From: Amycolatopsis sp. CA-126428
GTDB taxonomy: Bacteria; Actinomycetota; Actinomycetes; Mycobacteriales; Pseudonocardiaceae
DNA length: 64,000 nucleotides
Direction: 5' to 3'
NCBI RefSeq assembly: GCF_002904335.1
Contig: NZ_PPHF01000019.1
Coordinates: 1 to 64,000, forward strand
In this document: one piece after another, positions 26,617 through 37,803 of the stretch
How positions within the stretch are numbered: position 1 is the first letter of the stretch
Layout of the letters: each line of letters opens with the position of its first letter
Notes under the pieces: model-generated
The model's input: only the letters and a program-made list of their open reading frames with translations
The model's database searches: none
What the model was told of the DNA's origin: nothing
Translations under genes and position numbers: made by a program

Positions 26617-29600
26617 TGCCGAAGAGGACGGACATCCAGCACGTGCTGGTGATCGGCTCCGGGCCGATCGTGATCGGGCAGGCCGCGGAGTTCGACTACT
26701 CCGGTACCCAGGCCTGCCGGGTGCTGCGCAGCGAAGGCCTGCGCGTGTCCCTGGTGAACTCGAACCCGGCCACCATCATGACCGACCCCGAGTTCGCCGA
26801 CGCCACCTACATCGAGCCGGTGACGCCGGACTTCGTCGAGAAGGTCATCGCGTGTGAAAGTCAACGGGGTACGCCCGTCGATGCTCTTCTGGCCACCCTG
26901 GGCGGGCAGACCGCGCTCAACTGCGCGGTCGCCCTGCACGAGCGCGGGGTGCTCGACAAGTACGGCGTCGAGCTGATCGGGGCCGACATCGACGCCATCC
27001 AGCGCGGTGAGGACCGGCAGAAGTTCAAGGACATCGTGCGCACCATCGGTGCCGACGTCCCGCGCTCCCGCGTCTGCCACGACATGGACGAGGTCCGGGA
27101 CACCGTCAAGGAGCTGGGCCTCCCGGTCGTCATCCGGCCGTCGTTCACCATGGGCGGGCTCGGCTCCGGCATGGCGCACACGCCCGAGGACCTCGAGCGG
27201 CTCGCCTCCACCGGGCTCACCGAGTCCCCGGTCACCGAGGTGCTGATCGAGGAGAGCGTGCTCGGCTGGAAGGAGTACGAGCTCGAGCTGATGCGCGACA
27301 AGCACGACAACGTCGTGGTCGTCTGCTCGATCGAGAACATCGACGCGATGGGCGTGCACACCGGCGACTCGGTCACCGTCGCGCCGACGATGACCCTCAC
27401 CGACCGCGAGTACCAGGTGATGCGGGACGTCGGCATCGCCGTGCTGCGCGAGGTCGGCGTCGACACCGGCGGCTGCAACATCCAGTTCGCGATCAACCCG
27501 CGCGACGGCCGGATGGTCGTCATCGAGATGAACCCGCGCGTGTCGCGGTCCTCCGCGCTGGCGTCGAAGGCCACCGGCTTCCCGATCGCCAAGATCGCCG
27601 CGAAGCTCGCCATCGGCTACACGCTCGACGAGATCCAGAACGACATCACCGGCGAGACGCCGGCCGCGTTCGAGCCCACTTTGGACTACGTCGTCGTCAA
27701 GATGCCGCGGTTCGCCTTCGAAAAGTTCCCGGGCGCGGACCCGACGCTGACCACGACGATGAAGAGCGTCGGCGAAGCGATGTCGTTCGGCCGCAGCTTC
27801 CCCGAGGCGCTCGGCAAGGTGATGCGGTCGATCGAGACCAAGGCGACCGGTTTCTGGACGTTGCCCGACCCCGCCGGCGCCACGCTGGAGTCCACTTTGG
27901 ACTCACTGCGCACGCCGAAGGAAGGCCGGCTGTACGAAGTGGAGCGGGCGCTGCGGCTCGGGGCCACCGTCGACCAGGTCCACGAAGCGAGTGGCATCGA
28001 CCCGTGGTTCATCGACCAGATCGCCTACATCGGCGAGGTCGGCGCCGAGGTCCGCGACGCGCCGGTGCTCGACGGCGAGCTGCTGCGCCGCGCCAAGCGC
28101 ACGGGACTTTCGGACCGCCAGATCGCCGCGCTGCGGCCGGAACTGGCCGGCGAGGACGGCGTCCGCACCCTCCGCCACCGCCTCGGCGTGCGGCCGGTGT
28201 TCAAGACCGTCGACACCTGCGCGGCCGAGTTCGCCGCCAAGACGCCGTACCACTACTCGGCTTACGAGTCCGACCCCGAGGCTCAGTCCGAAGTGGCCGT
28301 CCAGTCGGACAAGCCGAAGGTGCTCATCCTCGGCAGCGGCCCGAACCGGATCGGGCAGGGCATCGAGTTCGACTACTCCTGCGTGCACGCGGCGATCGCG
28401 TTGCGGGAGGCCGGGTTCGAGGCCGTGATGGTCAACTGCAACCCGGAAACCGTGTCCACCGACTACGACACGTCCGACCGGCTGTACTTCGAGCCGCTGT
28501 CCTTCGAGGACGTGCTCGAGGTCGTGCACGCCGAGCAGGCGTCCGGCACGGTCGCCGGCGTCATCGTCCAGCTCGGCGGCCAGACCCCGCTGGGCCTGGC
28601 CAAGCGGCTCGCCGACGCCGGGGTCCCGGTGGTCGGGACCCCGCCGGAGGCCATCAACCTGGCCGAGGACCGCGGCGCGTTCGGCGAGGTGCTCACCGAG
28701 GCCGGGCTGCCCGCGCCGCGCTACGGCACGGCGACGTCGTTCGAGGGCGCCAAGCGGATCGCCGACGAGATCGGCTACCCGGTGCTCGTGCGGCCTTCGT
28801 ACGTGCTCGGCGGGCGCGGCATGGAGATCGTCTACGACGAGGAGACCCTCGCCGGCTACATCAGCCGCGCCACCGAGATCAACCCCGAGCACCCGGTGCT
28901 CGTGGACCGGTTCCTCGACGACGCCATCGAAATCGACGTCGACGCGCTGTTCGACGGCGAGGAGCTCTACCTCGGCGGCGTCATGGAGCACATCGAGGAA
29001 GCCGGCATCCACTCCGGTGACTCCTCGTGCGCGCTGCCGCCGATCACGCTCGGGCACACCGACCTGGAGGCCGTCCGGCGCTCCACCGAGGCCATCGCCC
29101 GCGGCGTGGGCGTGCGCGGGCTCCTGAACGTCCAGTACGCGCTCAAGGACGACGTCCTGTACGTCCTGGAGGCCAACCCGCGCGCGTCGCGGACGGTGCC
29201 GTTCGTGTCCAAGGCGACGGCCGTGCCGCTGGCCAAGGCCGCCGCGCTGATCATGACCGGCTCGACGATCAAGGACCTGCGCGAGAGCGGGGTCCTGCCG
29301 GCCGAGGGCGACGGCGGCCGGATGCCGGCCGACTCGCCGGTCGCGGTGAAGGAAGCCGTGCTGCCCTTCCACCGCTTCCGCACCCCCGAAGGCCACGGCG
29401 TCGACTCGCTGCTGGGCCCGGAGATGAAGTCCACCGGCGAGGTGATGGGCGTCGACGTCTCCTTCGGCAAGGCGTTCGCGAAGTCGCAGAGCGGCGCGTA
29501 CGGCTCGCTGCCGACGTCCGGCCGGGTGTTCGTCTCGGTCGCCAACCGCGACAAGCGCTCGCTGGTGTTCCCGGTGAAGCGGCTGGCGGACCTCGGGTTC

Positions 29601-29945
29601 GAGATCCTCGCCACCTCCGGCACCGCGGAAGTGCTGCGGCGCAACGGGATCCCGTGCACGGTGGTGCGCAAGCACTACGAGGGTTCGACCGAGGCCGAGC
29701 CGAACATCGTGGACGTCATCCTGAACGGCGATGTCGACATGGTGATCAACACCCCCTACGGGAACAGTGGCCCGCGCGTCGACGGCTACGAAATCCGCAC
29801 CGCCGCGGTGTCGCGCGACATCCCGTGCGTGACGACCGTGCAGGGCGCCGCGGCGGCCGTGCACGGCATCGAAGCGCTGATCCGGGGCGACATCGGGGTC
29901 AAGTCCCTGCAGGAGCTGCAGGCGGCGCTGAAGGCGAAGTCGTGA
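26616..29945 (+). CDS. carB: Carbamoyl-phosphate synthase large subunit
   Basis: A 1109-residue enzyme with two homologous ATP-grasp halves: [20 protein letters not shown] near residue 10 and [20 protein letters not shown] near residue 569. An MGS-like allosteric domain occupies the last 150 residues, with [13 protein letters not shown]. It makes carbamoyl phosphate for pyrimidines and arginine. ATG 26616 overlaps the DUF4276 stop, so its translation is coupled to the inserted pair rather than to carA. Sequence and length are intact. Confidence 0.97.
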   Translation: MPKRTDIQHVLVIGSGPIVIGQAAEFDYSGTQACRVLRSEGLRVSLVNSNPATIMTDPEFADATYIEPVTPDFVEKVIACESQRGTPVDALLATLGGQTALNCAVALHERGVLDKYGVELIGADIDAIQRGEDRQKFKDIVRTIGADVPRSRVCHDMDEVRDTVKELGLPVVIRPSFTMGGLGSGMAHTPEDLERLASTGLTESPVTEVLIEESVLGWKEYELELMRDKHDNVVVVCSIENIDAMGVHTGDSVTVAPTMTLTDREYQVMRDVGIAVLREVGVDTGGCNIQFAINPRDGRMVVIEMNPRVSRSSALASKATGFPIAKIAAKLAIGYTLDEIQNDITGETPAAFEPTLDYVVVKMPRFAFEKFPGADPTLTTTMKSVGEAMSFGRSFPEALGKVMRSIETKATGFWTLPDPAGATLESTLDSLRTPKEGRLYEVERALRLGATVDQVHEASGIDPWFIDQIAYIGEVGAEVRDAPVLDGELLRRAKRTGLSDRQIAALRPELAGEDGVRTLRHRLGVRPVFKTVDTCAAEFAAKTPYHYSAYESDPEAQSEVAVQSDKPKVLILGSGPNRIGQGIEFDYSCVHAAIALREAGFEAVMVNCNPETVSTDYDTSDRLYFEPLSFEDVLEVVHAEQASGTVAGVIVQLGGQTPLGLAKRLADAGVPVVGTPPEAINLAEDRGAFGEVLTEAGLPAPRYGTATSFEGAKRIADEIGYPVLVRPSYVLGGRGMEIVYDEETLAGYISRATEINPEHPVLVDRFLDDAIEIDVDALFDGEELYLGGVMEHIEEAGIHSGDSSCALPPITLGHTDLEAVRRSTEAIARGVGVRGLLNVQYALKDDVLYVLEANPRASRTVPFVSKATAVPLAKAAALIMTGSTIKDLRESGVLPAEGDGGRMPADSPVAVKEAVLPFHRFRTPEGHGVDSLLGPEMKSTGEVMGVDVSFGKAFAKSQSGAYGSLPTSGRVFVSVANRDKRSLVFPVKRLADLGFEILATSGTAEVLRRNGIPCTVVRKHYEGSTEAEPNIVDVILNGDVDMVINTPYGNSGPRVDGYEIRTAAVSRDIPCVTTVQGAAAAVHGIEALIRGDIGVKSLQELQAALKAKS

Positions 29946-30808
29946 CGGCGGCTTCGGCGGCTTCGGCGGGGGAGCGGTTCGGGGCGCGGCTGGCCAAGGC
30001 CGTCGCGGCCCGCGGCCCGCTGTGCGCCGGGATCGACCCCCACCCGGGCCTGATCGAGGCCTGGGGGCTCCCGGTGGACGTCTCGGGCCTGGAACGGTTC
30101 GCGCTGTCCGCCACGGAGGTCCTGGCGGCGCACGCGGCGATCGTGAAGCCGCAGTCGGCGTTCTTCGAAAGTTTCGGGGCGGCCGGTGTCCGGGTGCTGG
30201 AACGGGTGGTCGGGACCGCCCGCGAAGCCGGCGCGCTGGTGCTGCTGGACGTCAAGCGCGGTGACATCGGCTCCACGATGGGCGCCTACACCGCCGCGTA
30301 CGTCGCCGAGGGTGCGGCGATCGCCGCCGACGCGATCACCGTTTCGCCGTACCTCGGCTTCGGCTCTTTGGCCCAATGCGCCGAAACGGCCGTCTCGGCG
30401 GGGCGCGGCCTCTTCGTGCTCGCGCGGACTTCGAACCCCGAAGCGGGCGAAGTGCAGAACGCGAAGCTGCCCGACGGGCGCACGGTCGCGCAGGCGATCG
30501 TCGACTCGGCCGCGGCACTCAACGCAGGCGCGGAACCGCTCGGCGATGTGGGTGTCGTCGTCGGGGCCACCGTTCCGCCGGGAGAGCTCGATCTCTCGCG
30601 GTTGACCGGTCCGGTGCTGGCGCCCGGTTTCGGGGCCCAGGGAGCCACTGTGGCCGATTTGCGGGCCCTGTTCGGTGCGTCCCTGCCGGGCGTGCTGCCC
30701 GCCTCGTCCCGGGACATCCTGAAGCACGGTCCGGAGCAAGCGGCTTTGCGCCAAGCGGTCGAACGGGTCGCCGAAGTGCTGGCCGACCCGCAGGAAAACG
30801 GCCAATAG
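29942..30808 (+). CDS. pyrF: Orotidine-5'-phosphate decarboxylase, type 2
   Basis: A 288-residue enzyme making [20 protein letters not shown] starts the barrel, and [14 protein letters not shown] carries the catalytic Asp-Lys-Asp set. The long form is the actinobacterial/myxobacterial type 2. GTG 29942 overlaps the carB stop. It is the last gene of the pyr operon; a hairpin follows at once. pyrD and pyrE are not in the window. Confidence 0.96.
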   Translation: MTAASAASAGERFGARLAKAVAARGPLCAGIDPHPGLIEAWGLPVDVSGLERFALSATEVLAAHAAIVKPQSAFFESFGAAGVRVLERVVGTAREAGALVLLDVKRGDIGSTMGAYTAAYVAEGAAIAADAITVSPYLGFGSLAQCAETAVSAGRGLFVLARTSNPEAGEVQNAKLPDGRTVAQAIVDSAAALNAGAEPLGDVGVVVGATVPPGELDLSRLTGPVLAPGFGAQGATVADLRALFGASLPGVLPASSRDILKHGPEQAALRQAVERVAEVLADPQENGQ

Positions 30809-30810
30809 CA

Positions 30811-30828
30811 GGGGCCGGAACGGGCCCC
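30811..30828 (+). terminator. Short GC hairpin at end of pyr operon
   Basis: GGGGCC (30811-30816) pairs with GGCCCC (30823-30828) two nt after the pyrF stop. The mihF promoter must lie in the following 90 nt. Confidence 0.45.
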
Positions 30829-30915
30829 CACCAGGCACCCCCGCATTGTGGCCGGTGCTCACGGGTGGGTACCGTCGCGTCACCCACCCAGTTTTGAGAA
30901 CTACCGGAGGAAAAC

Positions 30916-31233
30916 GTGGCACTTCCCCAGCTGACAGAGGAACAGCGCGCTGCGGCGCTGGAGAAGGCCGCCGCCGCTCGCAAGATCCGTGCTGAGCTGA
31001 AGGAGCGGCTGAAGCGGGGCGGTACCACTCTGGTCGACGTGCTGAAGCAGGCCGAGGAGAACGAAGTCCTCGGCAAGATGAAGGTTTCGGCTCTGCTCGA
31101 GGCCCTCCCGGGCGTCGGCAAGGTCCGCGCGCAGCAGACCATGGAACGACTGGAGATCGCCCCCAGCCGTCGCCTTCGTGGCCTCGGCGACCGGCAGCGC
31201 AAGGCGCTGCTGGCCGAGTTCAGCGGCGAGTGA
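30916..31233 (+). CDS. mihF: Actinobacterial integration host factor
   Basis: A 105-residue nucleoid protein unrelated to the enteric HU/IHF fold. Residues 1-45 form a basic helix ([20 protein letters not shown]), and residues 55-100 form the helix-two-turn-helix DNA-binding part with [28 protein letters not shown] split around the hairpin. It is required for normal nucleoid structure in mycobacteria and streptomycetes. GTG 30916 has CGGAGGAAAAC upstream. The stop overlaps the gmk start. Confidence 0.95.
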   Translation: MALPQLTEEQRAAALEKAAAARKIRAELKERLKRGGTTLVDVLKQAEENEVLGKMKVSALLEALPGVGKVRAQQTMERLEIAPSRRLRGLGDRQRKALLAEFSGE

Positions 31234-31886
31234 ACGGCGCCGGTCGTGACTACCCGGTGAGCCGGGGCGCCGACCGCGGCAGTGAGCCGGTGACGGGGGA
31301 CTTCCCCCGGCACCGGCTCACCGTCGTATCGGGGCCTTCGGGGGTCGGGAAGTCGAGCGTGGTGGGCGAGCTGCGGAAGCTGGAGCCCGACGTCTGGTTC
31401 AGCGTCTCGGTCACCACCCGCAAGGCGCGCCCCGGCGAAGTCGACGGCGCGCACTACCACTTCGTCGACCGCGCGGAGTTCGACGCGATGGTCGCCGACG
31501 GCCGGCTGCTGGAATGGGCCGAGTTCGCCGGCAACCGCTACGGCACCCCGCGCGAGCCGGTCGAGAAGGCGCTCGCCGAGGGCCGCCCGGCCGTCCTGGA
31601 GATCGAACTGCAGGGCGCCCGCCAGGTCCGCGCGGCGATGCCGGAGGCCCGGCTGGTGATGCTGATGCCGCCGTCGTGGGAGGAACTGGTCGGCAGGCTC
31701 ACCGGGCGCGGCACCGAAAACGAGGCCGCCGTGCAGGCCCGGCTGGCCGAAGCGGAGCGCGAGCTGGCGGCGGCGGGGGAGTTCGACCACCGCCTCGTCA
31801 ACGCCGACGTGCGGGAGGCCGCCGAGCACTTGCTAAACTTGATTACAGCTGATCAGTTTTCCGACGAAGCGGAGCACCACGAGTGA
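31230..31886 (+). CDS. gmk: Guanylate kinase
   Basis: Up to 218 residues. The P-loop is [17 protein letters not shown], the GMP-binding region is [21 protein letters not shown] and [11 protein letters not shown] is the LID-proximal motif. It converts GMP to GDP. GTG 31230 overlaps the mihF stop; later starts at GTG 31257 or GTG 31290 would give the more usual length of about 200. Its stop overlaps rpoZ. The mihF-gmk-rpoZ-coaBC-metK-priA order is conserved in actinobacteria. Confidence 0.95.
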   Translation: MNGAGRDYPVSRGADRGSEPVTGDFPRHRLTVVSGPSGVGKSSVVGELRKLEPDVWFSVSVTTRKARPGEVDGAHYHFVDRAEFDAMVADGRLLEWAEFAGNRYGTPREPVEKALAEGRPAVLEIELQGARQVRAAMPEARLVMLMPPSWEELVGRLTGRGTENEAAVQARLAEAERELAAAGEFDHRLVNADVREAAEHLLNLITADQFSDEAEHHE

Positions 31887-32152
31887 CCACCCAGGTAGCC
31901 CTGACCGAAGAGCTCGAGGGCATCACCAACCCCCCGATCGACGACCTGCTCGAGAAGGTCAGCTCCAAGTACGCGCTGGTGATCTACTCGGCGAAGCGCG
32001 CCCGCCAGATCAACGACTACTACGCCCAGCTGGGCGAGGGTCTGCTCGAGTACGTCGGCCCGCTCGTCGAGCCGGGCCCCCGCGAGAAGCCGCTCTCGAT
32101 CGCGCTGCGCGAGATCCACGGCGGCCTGCTCGAGCACACCGAGGGTGAGTAA
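31883..32152 (+). CDS. rpoZ: RNA polymerase omega subunit
   Basis: An 89-residue subunit that chaperones beta-prime. Signature [19 protein letters not shown] followed by [19 protein letters not shown] is the omega core. GTG 31883 overlaps the gmk stop by GTGA and the coaBC start lies inside its last codons, so all three are translationally coupled. Confidence 0.96.
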   Translation: MTTQVALTEELEGITNPPIDDLLEKVSSKYALVIYSAKRARQINDYYAQLGEGLLEYVGPLVEPGPREKPLSIALREIHGGLLEHTEGE

Positions 32153-33365
32153 GCCCCGCGTCGTCCTGGGCGTGGGCGGCGGCATCGCCGCCTACAAGGC
32201 CTGTGAGGTCCTGCGCGGGCTGACCGAATCCGGTCACGACGTCCGCGTGGTCCCCACGGAAGCCGCGCTGAACTTCGTCGGCGCGGCGACCTTCGAAGCC
32301 CTCTCCGGGCACCCGGTGCACACGGGCGTGTTCACCGAGGTCCCCGAGGTCCAGCACGTCCGCGTCGGCAAGGAAGCCGACCTGGTCCTGGTCGTCCCGG
32401 CCACGGCGAACCTGCTCGCCAAGGCCGCCCACGGCCTCGCCGACGACCTGCTGACCAACACCCTGCTCACCGCCCGGTGCCCGGTCGCCTTCTTCCCGGC
32501 GATGCACACGGAGATGTGGGAGCACCCCGCGACCCGCGACAACGTCGCCCTGCTGCGCTCGCGCGGCATGGTCGTGACCGAGCCCGACTCCGGCCGGCTG
32601 ACCGGTGCCGACACCGGCAAGGGCCGCCTGGCGAACCCGGCCGAGATCGTCGACCTGGCGCGGCTGCTGCTGGCCCGCCCGGACGCCCTCCCGCGCGACC
32701 TCGAAGGCGTCCGCGTGGTGGTTTCGGCGGGCGGCACCCGCGAGCCCCTCGACCCGGTGCGCTACCTGGGCAACCGCTCGTCCGGCAAGCAGGGCTACGC
32801 GCTGGCCCGCGTCGCCGCCCAGCGCGGCGCCGACGTCACCCTGGTCACCGCGCACACCGTGGCGCTGCCGGATCCGGCGGGCGCGACCGTGGAGCACGTC
32901 TCGACGGCCGAGGAGCTGCGGCAGGCGGTGCACGCCGCGTCCCAGTCCGCGGACGTCGTCGTGATGGCCGCCGCCGTCGCCGACTTCCGGCCGGCGAACC
33001 GGGCCGACCACAAGATCAAGAAGTCCGACGACCAGCCGGATCCGGTCATCACGCTGGACCGCAATGCCGACATCCTCGCCGAATTGGTGCGAAACCGGCG
33101 TCCCGGCCAGGTCGTCGTGGGCTTCGCCGCGGAAACCGGTGACGCGCAGGGCGGCGTGCTCGACCACGCCCGCGTGAAGCTCAAGCGCAAGGGCGCGGAT
33201 CTGCTGGTCGTCAACGCCGTCGGCGACGGGAAAGCGTTCGGCACCGAAGACAATTCGGGCTGGCTGCTCGGGTCCGACGGTACGGAAATTCCTATACCTC
33301 TCGGCGCGAAGGCCGAACTGGCGTCCACGTTGTGGGACGCTGTTGTGAGCTTCATGAAGCGTTGA
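32145..33365 (+). CDS. coaBC: Phosphopantothenoylcysteine decarboxylase / phosphopantothenate-cysteine ligase
   Basis: A 406-residue bifunctional coenzyme A enzyme. The N-terminal CoaC flavoprotein has [35 protein letters not shown] and [14 protein letters not shown]. The C-terminal CoaB begins near residue 190 with [20 protein letters not shown] and includes [10 protein letters not shown] and the KIKK lysines. GTG 32145 overlaps the last 8 nt of rpoZ. Full length, no unusual feature. Confidence 0.96.
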   Translation: MSKPRVVLGVGGGIAAYKACEVLRGLTESGHDVRVVPTEAALNFVGAATFEALSGHPVHTGVFTEVPEVQHVRVGKEADLVLVVPATANLLAKAAHGLADDLLTNTLLTARCPVAFFPAMHTEMWEHPATRDNVALLRSRGMVVTEPDSGRLTGADTGKGRLANPAEIVDLARLLLARPDALPRDLEGVRVVVSAGGTREPLDPVRYLGNRSSGKQGYALARVAAQRGADVTLVTAHTVALPDPAGATVEHVSTAEELRQAVHAASQSADVVVMAAAVADFRPANRADHKIKKSDDQPDPVITLDRNADILAELVRNRRPGQVVVGFAAETGDAQGGVLDHARVKLKRKGADLLVVNAVGDGKAFGTEDNSGWLLGSDGTEIPIPLGAKAELASTLWDAVVSFMKR

Positions 33366-33446
33366 CCGTCCCCCGAGCGATAGTCAGTACGCTTGCATAG
33401 CTAAGGGGTGCCTAACTTTCGGGGCATCCGACGACTAGGTGAGGAA

Positions 33447-34670
<1,224 letters not shown>

Positions 34671-34678
34671 CCCGGCAG

Positions 34679-34724
34679 GTCGTGAGTGGTAAGGCGGGTT
34701 AGAACCCGCCTTACCACTCACGAC
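34679..34724. repeat. CGTGAGTG-type palindrome, terminator after metK
   Basis: A 22-bp perfect stem (34679-34700 with 34703-34724) around the dinucleotide AG. The core GTGAGTGGTAAGGCGGGTT is shared base for base with the element at 54702-54761, and the outer arms with 56446-56497. Here it follows metK and can act as terminator. Confidence 0.75.
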
Positions 34725-34770
34725 CGGCGCTCACCGCGGGCTGGGCGCCGGGGCTGTCGGTGGGGTCTGG

Positions 34771-34777
34771 TAGAGAT
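34771..34777 (+). promoter_or_regulatory. -10 element of leaderless priA promoter
   Basis: TAGAGAT ends 6 nt before the GTG at 34784, which lacks a ribosome binding site. Confidence 0.4.
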
Positions 34778-34783
34778 CACGGC

Positions 34784-36883
34784 GTGAGCAGTTCCGAGCC
34801 CGAAGCTCTCTGGGACCTCCCGGAGAAGCCGCCCGCTGCCAAGGCGGCGCCCTCGCGTGCCCGGAAGAAGGCGCCGAAGCCGGGGGAGAAGGCGAAGGGC
34901 GCCCAGTCGCCCGCCCCCGAGCTGCCGGTCGCGCGGATCGTCGTCGACATCCCGCTGGCCCACCTGGACCGCACCTTCGACTACCTCGTGTCCGAGAAGC
35001 TGCACGAGACCGCCGTGCCGGGCTGCCGCGTCCGCGTCCGGTTCGCCGGGCAGCTCGTCGACGGCTACCTGATCGAACGCGGCGAGACCAGCGACTACGG
35101 CAGCAAGCTGGCGTTCCTCGACCGCGTGACGTCGGCCGAGCCGGTGCTGCCGCCGTCGCTGCACGCGGTGTGCCGGGCGGTCGCCGACCGCTACGGCGGC
35201 ACGCTGTCCGACGTCCTGCGGCTCGCCATCCCGCCGCGGCACGCCAAGGCCGAAGGCGAACCGGTGGTCCCGCCGGCGGGACCACCGGAGGCGCCGGACA
35301 CGACGGCCTGGGCGCGTTACCAGCGTGGCCCGGCGTTCGTGGAGGCCCTCGCCGAGGGCAAGCCCGCGAACGCCGTCTGGCAGGCCCTGCCGGGCGAGGA
35401 CTGGCCGCGCCGGCTCGCCGAGGCCGCCGGCACGGTGGCCGCCGCGGGGCGGGGCGCGGTGCTGGTGGTGCCGGACCACCGCGACCTGACCCGGGTGCAC
35501 GCGGCCTGCGCGGCGGTCGTGGGCGAGGACGCCGTCGTGGCGCTGATCGCCGGGCTCGGGCCCGCCGAGCGGTACCGGCGCTGGCTGGCCGTGCTGCGCG
35601 GCGCGGTGCGGGTGGTCGTCGGGACGCGGGCGGCGATGTTCGCGCCGGTCCACGACCCGGGCCTGTTCGCCGTCTGGGACGACGGCGACGACCTGCACCT
35701 CGACCAGCACGCGCCGTACCCGCACGTCCGCGACGTCCTGATGGACCGCGCCCACGCGGCGAAGGCGTCGCTGCTGGTCGGCGGCTTCGCCCGGACGGCC
35801 GAGGCCCAGCTGCTCGTCGAGTCCGGCTGGGCCGCACCGGTCCTGGCCGACCGCGTGACGCTGCGCGCGGCGGCCCCGCGCGTCACCCCGGTCGGCGAGG
35901 ACTTCGACGTCGCCCGGGACGAGGCCGCCCGGGTGGCGCGCCTGCCGGCGGTCGCCTTCGAGGCGGCGCGCCAGGCGTTCGCGGCGGACCTCCCGGCCCT
36001 GATCCAGGTGCCGCGGCGCGGGTACGTGCCCGGCCTGGCCTGCGGAAACTGCAGGACACCCGCGCACTGCCGCCGGTGCGCGGGGCCGCTGGCCCTGCCC
36101 GGTGGTTCGCTCGACGGGCAGCCGAAACCCCCGGCCTGCCGCTGGTGCGGCGTCCCCGAGACGGCGTTCCGCTGCACGGCGTGCGGCTCGGTCCGGCTGC
36201 GCGCGGTGATCGTCGGCGCGAAGCGGACGGCGGAGGAGCTCGGCCGCGCGTTCCCGGGCATCCCGGTCCGTACGTCCGGGGCCGCGGAGGTGCTGGACTC
36301 GGTGCCGGGCAAACCGGCGCTGGTGGTGTGCACGCCGGGCGCGGAGCCGGTCGCGGAGGGCGGTTACGGCGCGGCCCTCCTGCTGGACGGCTGGGCGCTG
36401 CTGGGCCGCCAGGACCTGCGGGCGGGCGAGGAGACCCTGCGCCGCTGGATGGCGGCGGCGGCCCTGGTCCGCCCGGCCACGGCGGGCGGCCGCGTGATCG
36501 TCGGCGCGGAGGCGGGGCTGGCGGTGGTCCAGGCCCTGGTCCGCTGGGACCCGGCCTGGCACGCGGCCCAGGAGCTGGGGGAGCGGCGCGAGCTGGGCTT
36601 CCCGCCGGCGATGCGGATGGCGAGCGTGGAGGGCAGCCCGGACGCGGTGGCGGCCCTGCTGGAGGACCTGCCGCTGCCGTCGTCCGGGGAGGTCCTGGGC
36701 CCGGTCCCGATCGGCGAGCTGGACGAGGAGGGCAACGCGGACCGGGAGCGCGCGCTGGTGCGCGTGTCCCGCGCGGAGGGCAAGGCCCTGGCGGCCTCGA
36801 TCCACGCGGCGGCGGCCCGCCGGGACGCCCGGAAGGCCACCGAACCGATCCGCATCCAGGTGGATCCGCTCGACCTGATCTGA
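34784..36883 (+). CDS. priA: Primosomal protein N' (PriA), helicase motifs degenerate
   Basis: A 699-residue protein. ARIVVDIPLAHLDRTFDYLV starts the DNA-binding domain. Eight zinc-ligand cysteines occur as four CxxC pairs near residues 425-470 (CGNC, CRRC, CRWC, CTAC). The Walker A lysine motif is absent and the DEEH box is replaced by WDDGDDLHLDQHA, as in other actinobacterial PriA, so it probably lacks ATPase activity and acts as a structural replication-restart factor. GTG 34784 is set by the leaderless -10. Confidence 0.92.
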   Translation: MSSSEPEALWDLPEKPPAAKAAPSRARKKAPKPGEKAKGAQSPAPELPVARIVVDIPLAHLDRTFDYLVSEKLHETAVPGCRVRVRFAGQLVDGYLIERGETSDYGSKLAFLDRVTSAEPVLPPSLHAVCRAVADRYGGTLSDVLRLAIPPRHAKAEGEPVVPPAGPPEAPDTTAWARYQRGPAFVEALAEGKPANAVWQALPGEDWPRRLAEAAGTVAAAGRGAVLVVPDHRDLTRVHAACAAVVGEDAVVALIAGLGPAERYRRWLAVLRGAVRVVVGTRAAMFAPVHDPGLFAVWDDGDDLHLDQHAPYPHVRDVLMDRAHAAKASLLVGGFARTAEAQLLVESGWAAPVLADRVTLRAAAPRVTPVGEDFDVARDEAARVARLPAVAFEAARQAFAADLPALIQVPRRGYVPGLACGNCRTPAHCRRCAGPLALPGGSLDGQPKPPACRWCGVPETAFRCTACGSVRLRAVIVGAKRTAEELGRAFPGIPVRTSGAAEVLDSVPGKPALVVCTPGAEPVAEGGYGAALLLDGWALLGRQDLRAGEETLRRWMAAAALVRPATAGGRVIVGAEAGLAVVQALVRWDPAWHAAQELGERRELGFPPAMRMASVEGSPDAVAALLEDLPLPSSGEVLGPVPIGELDEEGNADRERALVRVSRAEGKALAASIHAAAARRDARKATEPIRIQVDPLDLI

Positions 36884-36912
36884 TTTTCCGGATTTCCGCC
36901 GCGCGATGGCGG

Positions 36913-36918
36913 TATTTT
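36913..36918 (+). promoter_or_regulatory. -10 element of leaderless promoter
   Basis: TATTTT ends 6 nt before ATG 36925, an A/T-rich island in an otherwise GC-rich gap. Confidence 0.5.
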
Positions 36919-36924
36919 GGGTCC

Positions 36925-37800
36925 ATGACGAAGGTCCGGCCGGTACCTTTCCCGGAGCGGAACGGCACCGAGCCGTTCAACGCTTCCGGGGTGGCGCAGG
37001 TGGATTTCCGGCGGTTCGTCTTCATCGACAACAAAGACCCCACCGCCTTGTTCGAAATGACGTTCGATCCCGGCATCTTCGCGGTCGAACGCATTCACCG
37101 CCGCCCGTTGGCCGGCGTCGGCAAGGGAATGCTGCGCGATCCCGAAGGCCTCACCCGGGTCGACGTGCACGGCGAAATCTTCCTCGTCGTCTCATCGTCT
37201 CTGTGCGTCGCGGACGGAAACCGGCGCTGCGACGGCCTCGTGCGCGTCCGCTACTCGCCACACGGGGAGCTGCCCGCGGAACCGATGGCCGGGTTCCGGG
37301 ACTGGCTGCTCGCCCGCGAACCCGCGCTCGCCGCGGCCGGGCGGCGGGAACCGGACGCGGGCGGGCTCAACGTGGAAGGCCTGACCTGGGACCGGAAGGC
37401 GAGCGCGCTGCTGTTCGGCCTGCGGGGACCGGCGAGCCCGGGCCGCGTCACGCTGGTCCGCGTGCCCGCCGACGTCGGCGGCGCCCGGTGGACGACCGCG
37501 TCACTGGGCCAGCCCGAACTGATCCACCTGCGGCTGCCCCGGCCGGAGGGGACGCAAGGGATCCGGGACATTTCCGGGGACGCGGCCACCGGCGAATTCC
37601 TGCTGCTGCTCGGGCGTTCGACCAGCCACGGCGACGCGCCCTTCCGGCTCGCCGCGTGGCACCGCGCCGACGACCACGCCGGGCTGCTCGACGTCACCTT
37701 CCACCGGACCGCGAAGCCGGAGGGCGTCACGACGTTTCCCATCGACGGCGGCCGGCGGATCCTGATCGTCGACGACGCCGGTGGCTACGCGGTTCTCTGA
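36925..37800 (+). CDS. DUF3616-like protein, probable beta-propeller
   Basis: A 291-residue protein with no signal peptide. The stretch LNVEGLTWDRKASALLFGLRGP is the DUF3616-type signature, and the alternating hydrophobic pattern through the protein suggests propeller blades. Function unknown. ATG 36925 is set by a leaderless -10; the frame is open far upstream but only antisense-like. The stop lies 3 nt from that of the convergent CotH-like gene, with no clear terminator between them. Confidence 0.7.
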   Translation: MTKVRPVPFPERNGTEPFNASGVAQVDFRRFVFIDNKDPTALFEMTFDPGIFAVERIHRRPLAGVGKGMLRDPEGLTRVDVHGEIFLVVSSSLCVADGNRRCDGLVRVRYSPHGELPAEPMAGFRDWLLAREPALAAAGRREPDAGGLNVEGLTWDRKASALLFGLRGPASPGRVTLVRVPADVGGARWTTASLGQPELIHLRLPRPEGTQGIRDISGDAATGEFLLLLGRSTSHGDAPFRLAAWHRADDHAGLLDVTFHRTAKPEGVTTFPIDGGRRILIVDDAGGYAVL

Positions 37801-37803
37801 TTT

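Noticed and set aside
27903..29864. A 653-codon open frame antisense to carB
   Set aside because: It is a shadow of carB, rich in Leu-Glu-Asp-Val-Arg repeats, with no start signal or domain.
33390..33425. Iron-regulator (IdeR/DtxR) box upstream of metK
   Set aside because: TTAGGCACCCCTTAGCTA on the minus strand matches the 19-bp consensus at only about 11 positions, and metK is not an expected iron-regulated gene.
33366..33446. SAM riboswitch upstream of metK
   Set aside because: The 81-nt gap is too short and contains none of the conserved junction motifs.
35170..37800. An open frame of 876 codons running from within priA to the end of the DUF3616-like gene
   Set aside because: Its first 580 codons are an Arg/Gly/Pro-rich off-frame of priA; only the part from ATG 36925 is a real gene.
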